A DNA stretch of 64,000 nt from JBJGXI01 sp045635475 (GCF_045635475.1 NZ_JBJGXI010000016.1:1-64000); one strand, 5' to 3'; positions 33,305 through 43,730 are shown, counted from the first letter of the stretch. Program-made: numbers and translations. The notes: a model not told the origin generated them from the letters alone.

Positions 33305-35671
33305 TCACTTATTGCTTTTCTGGACTGCATGTATTTTGTAATGGTTATAGTATGCTTTTGGCACTTCCATTATAAACGGACTTGGCGTTCCGAACGAAAG
33401 CATAATTAATTCATGCATCGCCCGCGTACCCGCAGTATAAAATAAATTTCGTTCTAAATCACCGCTATATTGTTCTGCTGATGCATTATGAATAATAACC
33501 GCATCAAACTCGATGCCTTTTGCTAAATAAGCAGGGATAATGATTAACCCTTTTTGAAAGGTGAACGTATCTTGGTCCATGAGCATCACTTCGTCCATCT
33601 TATTTCTTAACCATAAATAGAGACGCTCACTTTCTCGCATCGTTTTACAAATGATCGCGACCGTTTGATATCCTTTTTCTTGCAATCTTGCTATTTCCAT
33701 AACCATTTTTTCATGCAACATATCGATACTTTCTACTTCCATCAGTACCGGTTTATCGCCGTCGCGGTTAAACGCTTCGATCGTATCACCATTTGGCATG
33801 AATGATTTCGTAAACTCAACAATTGGCTTGGTAGACCGATAACTTCTCGTCAAGGTGATTTTTTCATGCGCTTCGTTCACTTTTTCAGATAATAACGTTT
33901 CCTCATGCAAGGCATGGGCATAAATCGCTTGATTAATATCACCTAACAGTGTCATACGGCTACTCGGAAATATCTTCTTGAAGTAGGCAAATTGAAACGG
34001 TGAATAATCTTGTGCTTCATCAATAAATACATGCTGTATGTTTGTATTGGCATGGAATCCAATTAGTTTTTTCTGAAAGTATAAATAAGGTGTTGCATCT
34101 TCCCAAGGCAAAAATTTCTCATTAAGATAATGTGCCGTATCAGAGAATATAGTCTTCCAATCCTCTGGTAGTGGGTGGTTAGCTAACATTGCCGTATAAT
34201 TTTCTTTAAAAAGTTTTATATACGTCGACTTTACATCAACAAAAAATAGCTTCTTAAGTTTATATTTTAACGGCTTCAATCGTTCACCAATTACCTTTTT
34301 ACGCAAGAGCCATTCTTCTCGTACATGCTCATTAAATGAATCACTGGAAAATTTCTCTTCTTCCTGCAACTTTCGATGAATATGCAAATAATCCTCTTTA
34401 TCGAGAAGCTCAGTTTCTTCTAGTACCCAGTCTTTGGAACGTTCTCTTCTTTCAAATTGCTTCACCTTTGTTAACAACCAGTCAGCAACCTGTTCTAACC
34501 GGTTTGGTATTGATAGTGAACGGCTAAGGGAATAAAAATATTTCTTTATTTCATCTTTAGAAATAATTCTCTCTCCGCGGAAGGTTATGTTTTTAAATTG
34601 CAAGCCCTTCATACCAAGTGCATCTACAAAGTCATCTAGTACATTTTTATATTCGATACTTGCTTTATATTGAATTGCAGCTACTCTCGTTTCATAGTGT
34701 TGATCGGTTGTTTTCGCCAAATAATACTCCATTTGTTCGAATGGCGATTCTACCTTAAATTGCTGCCCGAGATGAGCATCTACGTATTCATAAAATGTCG
34801 TTTGTTTCATATTTTCCTCACCCAACTCCGGTAGAACAGTAGCCACATAACTATTAAATAGCGGGTTAGGAGAGAACAACATGATGTTATCGGATGATAG
34901 GATTTCTCTATACCTGTATAACAAATAAGCTACACGCTGTAAGGCTGCCGAGGTTTTCCCACTCCCAGCAACTCCTTGTACGATAAGTAGCTTGCTTTTT
35001 TCATTACGAATAATTTGATTTTGCTCTCGTTGAATTGTTGCAACAATACTTTTCATATTCGTATCTGCGGAATTGCCAAGCACGGATTGTAGTAAATGGT
35101 CACCAATCGTTAAACCTGTATCGAACATCCCTTTTAAAATAGAATTCCGAATAATATACTGTCGCTTCAGATCCATCTCGCCTTCAATCATTCCGTCAAT
35201 GGTTCTGTAGGCAGCTTTTCCCGGAGGATAATCATAATACAAGTTGGAAATAGGTGCGCGCCAATCATAGATTAAAAAATCTTCCTCTTGTTCATCCATC
35301 ATTGATGCAATACCTATGTAAATAGCGTCCGCTTGTTTGTCTCCATCTTCACGAAAATCAATTCGACCAAAGTATGGGGATTGCTTCAATTTTTGCAATG
35401 TCTTTAGTTGTTCGCTTAACTGGCCATGGCTTCGTTCTCGTTCAGATAGAAATTCCGCCTGTTGTTTTAAACTAGCTTGTGTTTCAATGATATCGTCTGG
35501 TTCATCCAAATTGACGGTAACATCTTCCCAGAAGTTCTTTCTTATATCAATTACCTTATCTTTTAATTCGCCAGCACGGGATTTCAATTGCTTCATCTTA
35601 TTTTCTATTTCTTGAACGACGTTATCTACTCTTTTCTGCTCGTCTATCCATTCTTTGTCGTTTCGATCCAA
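33305..35671 (-). CDS. helD: HelD, RNA polymerase recycling UvrD-like ATPase
   Basis: A 788-residue UvrD/Rep-like superfamily 1 ATPase that releases stalled or hibernating RNA polymerase in Gram-positive bacteria. The N-terminal coiled coil (about 10-95) would enter the polymerase secondary channel. Walker A is VQGVAGSGKTS (232-242), Walker B HVFIDEAQDYSPFQ, motif III LLGDINQAIYAH and motif IV LTRSYRSTKPI; C-terminal motifs include AKGIEFDAVIIHNA and LFYTAGTRAMHELIM. Length and order fit Bacillus HelD (about 770 residues). It is monocistronic between a repeat region and a spacer. Confidence 0.9.
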   Translation of the reverse strand: MDRNDKEWIDEQKRVDNVVQEIENKMKQLKSRAGELKDKVIDIRKNFWEDVTVNLDEPDDIIETQASLKQQAEFLSERERSHGQLSEQLKTLQKLKQSPYFGRIDFREDGDKQADAIYIGIASMMDEQEEDFLIYDWRAPISNLYYDYPPGKAAYRTIDGMIEGEMDLKRQYIIRNSILKGMFDTGLTIGDHLLQSVLGNSADTNMKSIVATIQREQNQIIRNEKSKLLIVQGVAGSGKTSAALQRVAYLLYRYREILSSDNIMLFSPNPLFNSYVATVLPELGEENMKQTTFYEYVDAHLGQQFKVESPFEQMEYYLAKTTDQHYETRVAAIQYKASIEYKNVLDDFVDALGMKGLQFKNITFRGERIISKDEIKKYFYSLSRSLSIPNRLEQVADWLLTKVKQFERRERSKDWVLEETELLDKEDYLHIHRKLQEEEKFSSDSFNEHVREEWLLRKKVIGERLKPLKYKLKKLFFVDVKSTYIKLFKENYTAMLANHPLPEDWKTIFSDTAHYLNEKFLPWEDATPYLYFQKKLIGFHANTNIQHVFIDEAQDYSPFQFAYFKKIFPSSRMTLLGDINQAIYAHALHEETLLSEKVNEAHEKITLTRSYRSTKPIVEFTKSFMPNGDTIEAFNRDGDKPVLMEVESIDMLHEKMVMEIARLQEKGYQTVAIICKTMRESERLYLWLRNKMDEVMLMDQDTFTFQKGLIIIPAYLAKGIEFDAVIIHNASAEQYSGDLERNLFYTAGTRAMHELIMLSFGTPSPFIMEVPKAYYNHYKIHAVQKSNK

Positions 35672-35912
35672 CGAACTACACCCCCGTAAAGCATTTCAAT
35701 TCTTTAATAACTATAACTCGTATTATTTAACTCTTCACATTTTGTTACCAATAGAATACTCCTTGTTTAAACCATTTCCAACTATATAGATTAAGATATC
35801 GCTAACTTAAATCTGACGCATTACCATATTATTCATATTTTTCTCATCATATCAATAGCGTTATTCTATTACAACACATATTATTATATTCCATCACACC
35901 AACAATTAAACA

Positions 35913-35938
35913 CCACCTAGCAATATATCACCAGGTGG
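35913..35938 (-). terminator. Terminator of the LLM oxidoreductase gene
   Basis: CCACCT pairs with AGGTGG just past the stop codon, followed by TGTTTAATT on the minus strand. The stem is short. Confidence 0.5.
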
Positions 35939-35944
35939 CTACCT

Positions 35945-36955
35945 CTACTTTACTTTCTTTAAATGTAGTGCCTCTGCGAGTAATTGAAATCCTTTCACCT
36001 TGCTATGAAAATCATACATCATACTCGCCAGCATAATTTCCTCTGTATGGTATTGTTCAGACAGACGAATCAATTGTTTTTTTATAGTATCTGGTGAACC
36101 GACTAATATCTTCTTGCGGTTTTCACGGATTTGTTCTAGTTCCGTTACTGAAAATTTATACTTAACCGCTTGTTCGGGAGACATTAGCCCTGTATTAATT
36201 TCTCCCTTTGCGATTTGGATGAAATGCACATCATAGCTAGCAGCTAGTTTTTCTGCCTTTTCATCTGTTTCTGCACAAACAACAAAGAAAGCAGCAATTG
36301 CCTGTGGCTTGGACTGCATTTCACTAGCTTGAAAGCTTTTGTTATAGCCATTGATCGTTGTGCCACCATGCTGTCCGCTAATAAATTGAGCAAAAGCATA
36401 CGATATACCATTGTTCGCAGCGGTTGCTGCACTAGATCCACTAGATCCTAACAACCAAAGCTCCGGAGTTGTTTCAATATCTGGCATCGCCTTTAGTCCA
36501 CTAAATCGATGGTCTGCGTTTTTTGATCCTGTCAAATAATGAATTAAATCGGTTATTTGCTGAGTAAAATCGTTATGATGTAGCTGCTTATGCTCCTGTA
36601 ATGCACTAGTAGCAAGCGGGATACCACCGGGCGCTCGACCTACCCCTAAATCGATTCTATTTGGGTAAAGTGCTTCTAATAGTCTAAAATTTTCAGCAAC
36701 CTTATATGCACTATAATGTGGGAGCATTACCCCACCAGAACCTACCCTTATTTTATTTGTTTGTGCTGCAATATGAGCAACAAACACTTCCGGACTAGAA
36801 TGCCCTAGCATTTCTAGATGATGTTCGGAAACCCAGAAACGATGAAAACCAAGTCGCTCAGCAATTTGTGCAAGTTTTACTGTATTATGCAGTTCCGTTT
36901 GTGCATTGCTTCCCTGTGGAATGATTGATTGATCTAAAATACTTAATTTCACCAC
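35945..36955 (-). CDS. LLM-class flavin-dependent oxidoreductase
   Basis: A 336-residue luciferase-like monooxygenase-fold protein using reduced flavin. The family stretches FHRFWVSEHHLEMLGHSSPEV, KIRVGSGGVMLPHYSAYKVAENF, ALYPNRIDLGVGRAPGG and ELWLLGSSGSSA match the Bacillus YceB/YtmO-type MsnO8 subgroup. The start is a GTG at 36955, seven bases after GGAGG; a longer TTG start at 36976 would overlap that ribosome binding site. The substrate is unknown. It is 99 bases downstream of the ABC exporter genes on the same strand. Confidence 0.88.
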   Translation of the reverse strand: MVKLSILDQSIIPQGSNAQTELHNTVKLAQIAERLGFHRFWVSEHHLEMLGHSSPEVFVAHIAAQTNKIRVGSGGVMLPHYSAYKVAENFRLLEALYPNRIDLGVGRAPGGIPLATSALQEHKQLHHNDFTQQITDLIHYLTGSKNADHRFSGLKAMPDIETTPELWLLGSSGSSAATAANNGISYAFAQFISGQHGGTTINGYNKSFQASEMQSKPQAIAAFFVVCAETDEKAEKLAASYDVHFIQIAKGEINTGLMSPEQAVKYKFSVTELEQIRENRKKILVGSPDTIKKQLIRLSEQYHTEEIMLASMMYDFHSKVKGFQLLAEALHLKKVK

Positions 36956-37054
36956 ATAGCTTCCTCCAATCTTCAAAGCATTAACAAGCTTATTTATCTT
37001 CTTCTTTGTTCATTTTAGTAATTGAACTGCTTGAACATGCATGAAAGATGGAAG

Positions 37055-38887
37055 TTATTTGACTGCTTTCGTTTGAGTTTGAAATAGATTTGCATAAAAA
37101 CCTTTTGCTTTTAATAAAGAAGCATGCGTACCCGCTTCTATAATTCTTCCATGATTTAAGACTAAGATTTGATCTGCTTTTTCAACTGTATTTAAACGGT
37201 GTGCAATCACAAAGCTCGTTCTTCCTTCCATTAATGTTGTAAGCGCTTTTGTGATTTTTAACTCTGTGATCGTATCAATGCTACTAGTTGCTTCATCTAA
37301 TATTAAAATAGATGGATTGGCAAGCATCGCCCTCGCTATCGCTAATAGCTGACGTTGTCCTTGGCTAATACCACTGCCATTTTCAGTTAAGATTGTATCG
37401 TAACCATCGGATAACTGTTCGATAAATTGATGCGCATTTGCTGTTTTCGCTGCTGCAATCACTTCATCGTCTGTTGCCTCTAGTCGTCCATACCGAATAT
37501 TTTCCCTCACCGTAGTTTCAAACAAATACGTATCCTGCAGTACGGTGGCTATGTTTGTTCGCAAACTTTTTTTGTTCAATTTTTCAATATCATAGCCATC
37601 TATTTTAATAGTCCCTTGTTTAGAATGATAAAATTGCATAAGCAACGAAATAATCGTTGTTTTACCTGCTCCAGTTGGACCGACTAGCGCAACCATTTGT
37701 CCTGGATTAACCTCGAACGAGATATTATCTAAAGCAAGTGCGTATTCATCATAGCCAAAAGATACATTTTCAAATGTTACCTCGCCTTTAAATGTGTCCA
37801 CTTCAAGTAACTCGTTGTCTTGTTTGTATTCTTCGTCCTCATCCATGATTTGAAAAACGCGTTCCGCACCAGCAACCGCTGATAAAATCACATTAAATTG
37901 GTTGGCAAGGTCATTTAATGGCCTTGTAAACTGTCTAGCATACGTAATAAATATCACAATAGTTCCGATTGTAATCCACTCATTTATCGCCATTAACGCA
38001 CCGCTCGAAATAATAATCGTAAAACTCAAATTATTAAGTGAGTTCATTAATTTTGGAATAAAACCTGAATAAACCTGCGCCCAATATGCAGCTTCTTTTA
38101 ATTGAGCATTTTTAACACTAAACGCTTGGATTACACGTTGTTCTTGAGAAAATGCCTTCACCATCGTGTGCCCTGACAATGTTTCTTCTATATACCCATT
38201 CAAATCACCTAAATGCTTTTGTTGTTGTCTAAAATAACGATTCGTTCGCTTCGTGATCCAGTTCATCCCAAAAAACATGAACGGTACAATCGTTAAGGTT
38301 AACACTGTTAGTAAAGGACTAAGCCAAAGCATAACGCCAATCGTACCAATTAACGTTAGCACACTTGTTGTTAATTGAATGACCGAAGAATTAAGCGTTC
38401 TACTGACATTTTCCACGTCATTTGTTAACCTGCTCATTAATTCTCCGCTTTGCCTTTTCTGGAAAAACATAATCGGCAAGCGTTGAATATGAGTAAACAA
38501 TTCATTCCTCATACGATAGACTGCTGCTTGTGCAATATCAATCATCCAATAGTTTTGCAACCATAAAGCTACGGACAACAGTACATATGTAACTATAATA
38601 AGCAGCAACATAGTAATAAGTGTGTCTGTATCCCAGGCTTCAATAAGATTATCAACTGTTAACCCTAGTAAAAATGGACCTAGTAAGGATAAAACGGCAC
38701 TTAACAATACTAGTATAAGGACAATAGTAAACAATCCCCTACGACCAGACATATAAGACCAAATTCGAAGGACCGTTTCGGATAAGTTCTCTATTTTTTG
38801 AGGCCGCTTCACGCGCTGTTGTGGTCTTCTTGACGGTCCTGGCACATCGCCTCCGCCTTGGCTAGAGTCATTCGAAGGATTGACCAT
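37055..38887 (-). CDS. ABC exporter subunit, canonical ATPase half (YfiC-like)
   Basis: A 610-residue fused permease and ATPase: a charged 35-residue leader, six membrane helices (about 50-330) and a C-terminal nucleotide-binding domain. The latter has Walker A GPTGAGKTT, Walker B ILILDEATSSID with catalytic Glu, and the H-loop His in FVIAHRLNT. The signature is degenerate (GISQGQRQ instead of LSGGQ). It overlaps the upstream subunit gene by 20 bases; GAGGAGGTGG precedes its ATG. The pair resembles Bacillus YfiB/YfiC heterodimeric multidrug-type exporters. The substrate is unknown. Confidence 0.9.
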   Translation of the reverse strand: MVNPSNDSSQGGGDVPGPSRRPQQRVKRPQKIENLSETVLRIWSYMSGRRGLFTIVLILVLLSAVLSLLGPFLLGLTVDNLIEAWDTDTLITMLLLIIVTYVLLSVALWLQNYWMIDIAQAAVYRMRNELFTHIQRLPIMFFQKRQSGELMSRLTNDVENVSRTLNSSVIQLTTSVLTLIGTIGVMLWLSPLLTVLTLTIVPFMFFGMNWITKRTNRYFRQQQKHLGDLNGYIEETLSGHTMVKAFSQEQRVIQAFSVKNAQLKEAAYWAQVYSGFIPKLMNSLNNLSFTIIISSGALMAINEWITIGTIVIFITYARQFTRPLNDLANQFNVILSAVAGAERVFQIMDEDEEYKQDNELLEVDTFKGEVTFENVSFGYDEYALALDNISFEVNPGQMVALVGPTGAGKTTIISLLMQFYHSKQGTIKIDGYDIEKLNKKSLRTNIATVLQDTYLFETTVRENIRYGRLEATDDEVIAAAKTANAHQFIEQLSDGYDTILTENGSGISQGQRQLLAIARAMLANPSILILDEATSSIDTITELKITKALTTLMEGRTSFVIAHRLNTVEKADQILVLNHGRIIEAGTHASLLKAKGFYANLFQTQTKAVK

Positions 38888-40607
38888 TTGGTTCCACCTC
38901 CTCTTTCATTTGTGATCTATGAATATTTTGGTACATTATATTTGATTGCAATAAGGTATTATGTTTTCCTTGAGCAAGTATTTTCCCCTGATGAAAGAGG
39001 AGAATGTTATCCGCTTCAATAACAGAACTTATTTTCTGGGAAATAATTAGTGTCGTACACTGTTTGTTTTTTATTGATTGTAGGACACTGCGTTCTGTGT
39101 GTGCATCTAGTGCACTTGTACTATCGTCAAGAACTAAGATCTTGGGATTACGGACAAATACCCGCGCTATCTGTAATCGTTGCTTCTGTCCTCCGGATAA
39201 ATTGACACCACGTTGTCCAACGGTTGTCTCATATTGATCAGGCAAATCCATGATGAAACGATGGATACATGCATCCTTTGCTGCTTCAACCACTTCTTCC
39301 ATCGTTGCTTCTTCAGATCCCCACATAATGTTTTCTTTAATAGAACCAGAAAACAACTGGATCTCCTGGGTCACAATTCCGATTTGTTTGCGCAAGTTAA
39401 GTACATCATAGTTATCCATCGGCCTATCATCTATACGTAATTCGCCAGATGTCGGTTTATATAGTGCAGGAATCAACTGTGCCATTGTTGATTTACCTGA
39501 ACCCGTTTCTCCTAATATACCGATTGTTTCTCCGTGACGAACTGAGAAGGATATGCCTTTTAGTGAAGCATCGCGAGCGGTTGGATACTTGAACATTACA
39601 TTATCGAAACAAATGTCACCATTAATCGTATGTTGCATACCTTCACCTGTTTCCGTCACATCGGTGCTCTCATGGTCTAATACATCTGCGATCCGATTCG
39701 CCGATGCACGCCCTCGTGTAAAGCTCATTAATAGAAAAGAAAATACGCCGAAAGAGGCAATCATTCGTGTGCCATAATTTAAAATCGCAACCATATCACC
39801 TAACTGGACCGTCCCTGTTTGAATTTGCCTTGAACCAATCCAAAGAATTAATACAATACCTAAATTCATCGTTAGCATAACAACAGGCATCGTTAGTTCC
39901 ATAATCCGGAGCGCTTTTTTGTTTACATCCATTAGTGAGTTATTTACACCAACAAATCTTGCTGTTTCATGTTTTTCTCGATGAAAAGCTTTAACCAAAC
40001 GAATGCCTAGTAAATTTTCTTGAATAATAGTGTTTAGTCTGTCTAGTTTACGCTGTACTTTTTGAAAAAGCGTGACTCCTCGCTTCATGATCCATAACAT
40101 AATAAAGAAAAGAATCGGTATAATAGCAGTAAATATAAGAGCAAAACCAACATTAATAGTAAATGACATGATAATTCCACCGATGATAAACAGCGGTGCT
40201 CGAAGCATAATTCGTAAGCCAGCAAATATAAGCCCCTGTATTTGCGTGACGTCATTTGTTAATCTAGTAATTAGCGTTGAAGGTGAAAACGTCTGCACTT
40301 CGGTTTCTGAAAACAGTTGCACCTTACCGAAAACATCTCTCCTAATATCATGCCCTACAGATTGACTGACATCAGATGCATAAAAAGAGCTAATAATCCC
40401 TGCACCGAATGCAATTGCTGTGAGGCCAAGTAACACTCCCCCCCATATCCAGATCGTCGGAAGGTGGCCTTTCTGAATACCCTCATCTATTATTTGAGAC
40501 ATAACTAACGGTTGAACTAATTCTACCGCTAACTCTACTCCCATTAATAAAAGTGCGATCCAAGCTGCCTTTTTATAAGTTTTTACGTATGATAGCATTT
40601 TTTTCAT
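38868..40607 (-). CDS. ABC exporter subunit, degenerate-site half (YfiB-like)
   Basis: A 579-residue fused permease and ATPase, first gene of the two-gene operon. Six helices occupy about 15-290. The ATPase has Walker A GETGSGKST and an intact LSGGQKQR signature. Walker B is LVLDDSTSALD, with Asp replacing the catalytic Glu, and the H-loop His is Gln in LIISQKISS. The partner has the opposite pattern, so the heterodimer should have one working and one degenerate ATP site, as in TM287/288 and YfiBC-like exporters. GGAGGAA precedes the ATG. Confidence 0.9.
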   Translation of the reverse strand: MKKMLSYVKTYKKAAWIALLLMGVELAVELVQPLVMSQIIDEGIQKGHLPTIWIWGGVLLGLTAIAFGAGIISSFYASDVSQSVGHDIRRDVFGKVQLFSETEVQTFSPSTLITRLTNDVTQIQGLIFAGLRIMLRAPLFIIGGIIMSFTINVGFALIFTAIIPILFFIMLWIMKRGVTLFQKVQRKLDRLNTIIQENLLGIRLVKAFHREKHETARFVGVNNSLMDVNKKALRIMELTMPVVMLTMNLGIVLILWIGSRQIQTGTVQLGDMVAILNYGTRMIASFGVFSFLLMSFTRGRASANRIADVLDHESTDVTETGEGMQHTINGDICFDNVMFKYPTARDASLKGISFSVRHGETIGILGETGSGKSTMAQLIPALYKPTSGELRIDDRPMDNYDVLNLRKQIGIVTQEIQLFSGSIKENIMWGSEEATMEEVVEAAKDACIHRFIMDLPDQYETTVGQRGVNLSGGQKQRLQIARVFVRNPKILVLDDSTSALDAHTERSVLQSIKNKQCTTLIISQKISSVIEADNILLFHQGKILAQGKHNTLLQSNIMYQNIHRSQMKEEVEPNGQSFE

Positions 40608-40924
40608 GCATGTTCCTCCGAACCATGAATTTTAGTAGTTTCATTATATAGGATACTTGAAAAGATATACCAACTATTAGTCCATATAGTATCTATTCGA
40701 AACTAACGTGTTGATCTCCATTACTATCTATGGATAATAATTCAACTAAAAAAATTCCGTCAAAATTAAATTAAGAAGGAATTTAAAGGAGTCAAATTAT
40801 TACGTGTATTATGCTTAGTAACCAGGGAGGTTTGAATAGTAATGTTATGTACGACAGCCAACAACTTGTGTAGTCTCTCAAAAAAGTGTATAAGGAATAT
40901 GTGTTATATTATCTTACAAGTGAA

Positions 40925-40954
40925 TTGACTGTTAAACAATTGTCGATTTAAATA
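40925..40954 (+). promoter_or_regulatory. Probable promoter of the inositol-phosphatase family gene
   Basis: TTGACT (40925-40930), an 18-base spacer and TAAATA (40949-40954). It lies in a 369-bp spacer that is otherwise AT-rich and shows no gene; GGGAGG at about 40835 precedes no usable frame. Confidence 0.45.
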
Positions 40955-40976
40955 AACATATGGAAGGAGATATTGA

Positions 40977-41768
40977 ATGGAAAGTAGCAGTGAATTATAT
41001 CGGTTAGCTAAACAATGGGTTCTAGAAGCTGGAGAACAACTCAGGAAGACGATGGATGGTTCACTGACGATTACATACAAAACATCAGCTGCTGATATTG
41101 TTACCCAAAAAGATGTCGAGATTGAGACATTTTTTGCTGATCGACTGAGAAGTGCTTTTCCATCGCATTATTTATTGGGAGAGGAAGGTGCTTCGCACAA
41201 TAAAGAATTTGATCCTGCTGATGAAACAGTTTGGATTATCGATCCAATTGATGGAACAACTAATTTCGTTCATCTTGGCAGAATTTTTTGTATATCCTTA
41301 GCTGTTTATCAAAAAGGCAAACCACTTATTGGTATAGTATATGATCCGATTGCGGATGAGCTTTTTCACGCGATGGTCGGTTCAGGTGCTTATTTAAATG
41401 ATAACAAGTTAGACGAGCTGACTGAAACAACGATCGAAGAATCTGTAATAAGTATAAATCAATTATGGACAGTGCCAAATAATAAGGTTGACAATAAGAA
41501 GTTACATAAGCTTGTACAGGATGTAAGAGGAACCAGATACTTTGGTTCAGCTGCACTTGAAATGGCATATGTAGCATGTGGACGTTTAGACTCTTATTTT
41601 GATTTTCGATTATCAACTTGGGATATGGCAGGGGCGATGGTGATCTTGGCTGAAGTTAATGCAGAAATGAGTACAATTAACCGACAGCCTATTGAGTTGT
41701 TTTCACCTAGTACGACGGTTTTCTCAAGACCCTCACTACACAATAAGTTATTGGATTATATTAACTGA
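40977..41768 (+). CDS. Inositol monophosphatase family protein
   Basis: A 263-residue Mg-dependent, Li-sensitive-type sugar phosphatase (IMPase/SuhB/YktC group). Metal-binding motifs: GEEGA (about 71-75), WIIDPIDGTTNFVH (84-97) and the C-terminal STWDMAGAMVILAE. Possible substrates include myo-inositol 1-phosphate, 3'-phosphoadenosine phosphate and fructose 1,6-bisphosphate. AAGGAGA precedes the ATG. It is 95 bases upstream of the phnD-like gene on the same strand, but phnD appears to have its own -10 box. Confidence 0.9.
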   Translation: MESSSELYRLAKQWVLEAGEQLRKTMDGSLTITYKTSAADIVTQKDVEIETFFADRLRSAFPSHYLLGEEGASHNKEFDPADETVWIIDPIDGTTNFVHLGRIFCISLAVYQKGKPLIGIVYDPIADELFHAMVGSGAYLNDNKLDELTETTIEESVISINQLWTVPNNKVDNKKLHKLVQDVRGTRYFGSAALEMAYVACGRLDSYFDFRLSTWDMAGAMVILAEVNAEMSTINRQPIELFSPSTTVFSRPSLHNKLLDYIN

Positions 41769-41863
41769 ATGTAAAAGTTCTGTTTAGGTGTCGATTTTTG
41801 GAACTGCCTGTTATATAATTAGACGGTAATAAAATATACAAAAAATTTTAGGGGGAAAATTTG

Positions 41864-42808
41864 ATGAAGAAACTTCTAGCTTTACTTGCAACATTAGTGT
41901 TCGTATTAGTTCTTGCAGCCTGTGGTGGAGACGAAAGTGAAAATGCTGAAAACAACACTGGAAATGAAGGCAATGCTGATTCTGAAAACAACGAAACTGA
42001 AGAAATTGAGTCACTAACTATGGGTTTTATCCCATCTCAAGAAGCAGATGAAATTGCAGATAACGTTGAGCCTTTAGAAGCATACTTAACAGAAGAGCTT
42101 GGTATCACTGTAGAAGCTGAAGTAATGACAGACTTTGTTGGCCTTGTTGAAGGTATGAGAACTGGTCAAATTGATATTGGCTTCATCAACCCGTTTGGTT
42201 ACGTACAAGCCGTTGATCGTGCAAATGTTGAAATTATTCTTAAATCTATTCGTTACGGATCTGACACTTATGTTGCACAATACTTAGTACCAGCAGATTC
42301 GGAATTAGAATCAGTTGAGGATATCGCGACAACTGAAGGGTTATCTTGGGCATATCCAGACATTCTTTCAACATCTGGTTACTTATTCCCTGGTGCACAG
42401 TTGATGGATCTTGGTGTAGAAGATTTAGAAACATTCTATACGCAAGTTGCAACTGGAGGACATGACAACGCAGCATTAGCAGTTTTAGAAGGTCAAGCAG
42501 ATTTCGCTACTACTTTCGATGATGCGCGTGATACTTTAGTAGAAGAGCATCCTACGATCATGGAAGATTTAAAAATCATTGGACACACTGATCCAATTCC
42601 TAATGATGGTATCGCATTACGCGAGAATTTCCCTGAAGACTTAAAACAAAAAGTTATTGATGCCTTTATGGCAATTAACGATAATGAAGAAGTATTAGCT
42701 GTAATGAATGAAGTATACACTTGGGACGGTATTGCAAAAGCGCAAGATTCTGATTACGATGTAGTTCGTAGTGTCTATGATAAATTTGAAGAACAACTAT
42801 CAGAATAA
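41864..42808 (+). CDS. phnD: Phosphonate/phosphite-type ABC transporter substrate-binding lipoprotein
   Basis: A 314-residue lipoprotein. The signal peptide ends in lipobox LAAC (Cys19-20), followed by an acidic Asn/Glu linker, then a PhnD-family domain (TMGFIPSQEADEIADNV; GLVEGMRTGQIDIGFINPFGYV; DFATTFDDAR). It should capture phosphonate, phosphite or a related oxyanion outside the membrane. TATAAT lies at 41814. AGGGGG precedes the ATG; a TTG codon directly upstream is ignored. It is separated from phnC by a strong hairpin, probably to make binding protein in excess. Confidence 0.88.
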   Translation: MKKLLALLATLVFVLVLAACGGDESENAENNTGNEGNADSENNETEEIESLTMGFIPSQEADEIADNVEPLEAYLTEELGITVEAEVMTDFVGLVEGMRTGQIDIGFINPFGYVQAVDRANVEIILKSIRYGSDTYVAQYLVPADSELESVEDIATTEGLSWAYPDILSTSGYLFPGAQLMDLGVEDLETFYTQVATGGHDNAALAVLEGQADFATTFDDARDTLVEEHPTIMEDLKIIGHTDPIPNDGIALRENFPEDLKQKVIDAFMAINDNEEVLAVMNEVYTWDGIAKAQDSDYDVVRSVYDKFEEQLSE

Positions 42809-42825
42809 TAGGAAGCAATAATCTC

Positions 42826-42862
42826 AAAAAAAGGGAGGAGATTTTTCCTCCCTTTTTTTTTC
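42826..42862 (+). terminator. Intra-operon terminator between phnD and phnC
   Basis: AAAAAAAGGGAGGA (42826-42839) pairs with TCCTCCCTTTTTTTT (42846-42860), a strong intrinsic terminator. It likely allows partial read-through, or phnC has its own promoter in the AT-rich space that follows. Confidence 0.85.
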
Positions 42863-42959
42863 ACAGTTTAAGGATTATAATATTATTATCACGTTATAAT
42901 AATATTAATAAGAGGATACGTTAATTACGTAATTTTTTTGCAATAAAGGGGCAAAAGAC

Positions 42960-43730
42960 ATGATTGAATTTAAAGATGTTTCATTAACATATCCAAATGG
43001 ACATCAGGGTTTAAAAAACGTAAATGTTAAGATAAATCCTGGTGAATTTGTCGTAGTTGTTGGACTCTCTGGTGCAGGGAAATCAACATTTATTAGAAGT
43101 ATTAACCAGTTGGTTAAACCAACCGAGGGCGAACTTCTGATTGACGAAGAAAATTCACTGAAGTTTGGTAGCAAAGATTTAAAGAATCTTCGTAAAAACG
43201 TTGGTATGATTTTTCAAAGTTACAACTTAGTCAATCGTATGTCGGTGATTCGTAACGTTTTGACGGGGAGACTAGGACATACCGGAACAATTAAGAGTTT
43301 ATTTGGATTGTTTTCTGAACAGGACAAGCAACTAGCACTGAAAAGTTTAGATCGTGTCGGAATTGCAGAAAAGGCTTATTCGCGTGCAGATCAATTAAGT
43401 GGTGGTCAGCAGCAACGTGTTAGTATCGCGCGTGCGTTAACTCAGAAGCCTAAAGTTATTTTAGCGGACGAACCGGTGGCCAGTTTAGACCCACCAACTT
43501 CACACATTGTCATGAAAGACTTAAAGAGAATAAATCGTGAGGACAACATCACAACGATCGTTAACTTACACTTTATTGATATGGCTATGGAGTATGCAGA
43601 TAGAATCATTGGGATGAGAGCAGGAGAAATCGTATTTGATGGTCCAGCATCTTCTGTGACAGAAAAAACTTTTGAAGAAATATACGGTCGTCCGATTAAA
43701 GAAGATGATAAACGCGGGAGTGAGGCGTAA
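42960..43730 (+). CDS. phnC: Phosphonate-type ABC transporter ATP-binding protein
   Basis: A 256-residue ATPase. Walker A is VGLSGAGKSTF (about 35-45), the signature QLSGGQQQRVSIARAL, Walker B VILADEPVASLDPP and the H-loop VNLHFIDMA. The Q-loop MIFQSYNLVNRMSVIRNVLTGRL is typical of PhnC. It energises the two permeases encoded just downstream. AAAGGGG precedes the ATG. The gene overlaps the next by one base (TAATG). Confidence 0.93.
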   Translation: MIEFKDVSLTYPNGHQGLKNVNVKINPGEFVVVVGLSGAGKSTFIRSINQLVKPTEGELLIDEENSLKFGSKDLKNLRKNVGMIFQSYNLVNRMSVIRNVLTGRLGHTGTIKSLFGLFSEQDKQLALKSLDRVGIAEKAYSRADQLSGGQQQRVSIARALTQKPKVILADEPVASLDPPTSHIVMKDLKRINREDNITTIVNLHFIDMAMEYADRIIGMRAGEIVFDGPASSVTEKTFEEIYGRPIKEDDKRGSEA

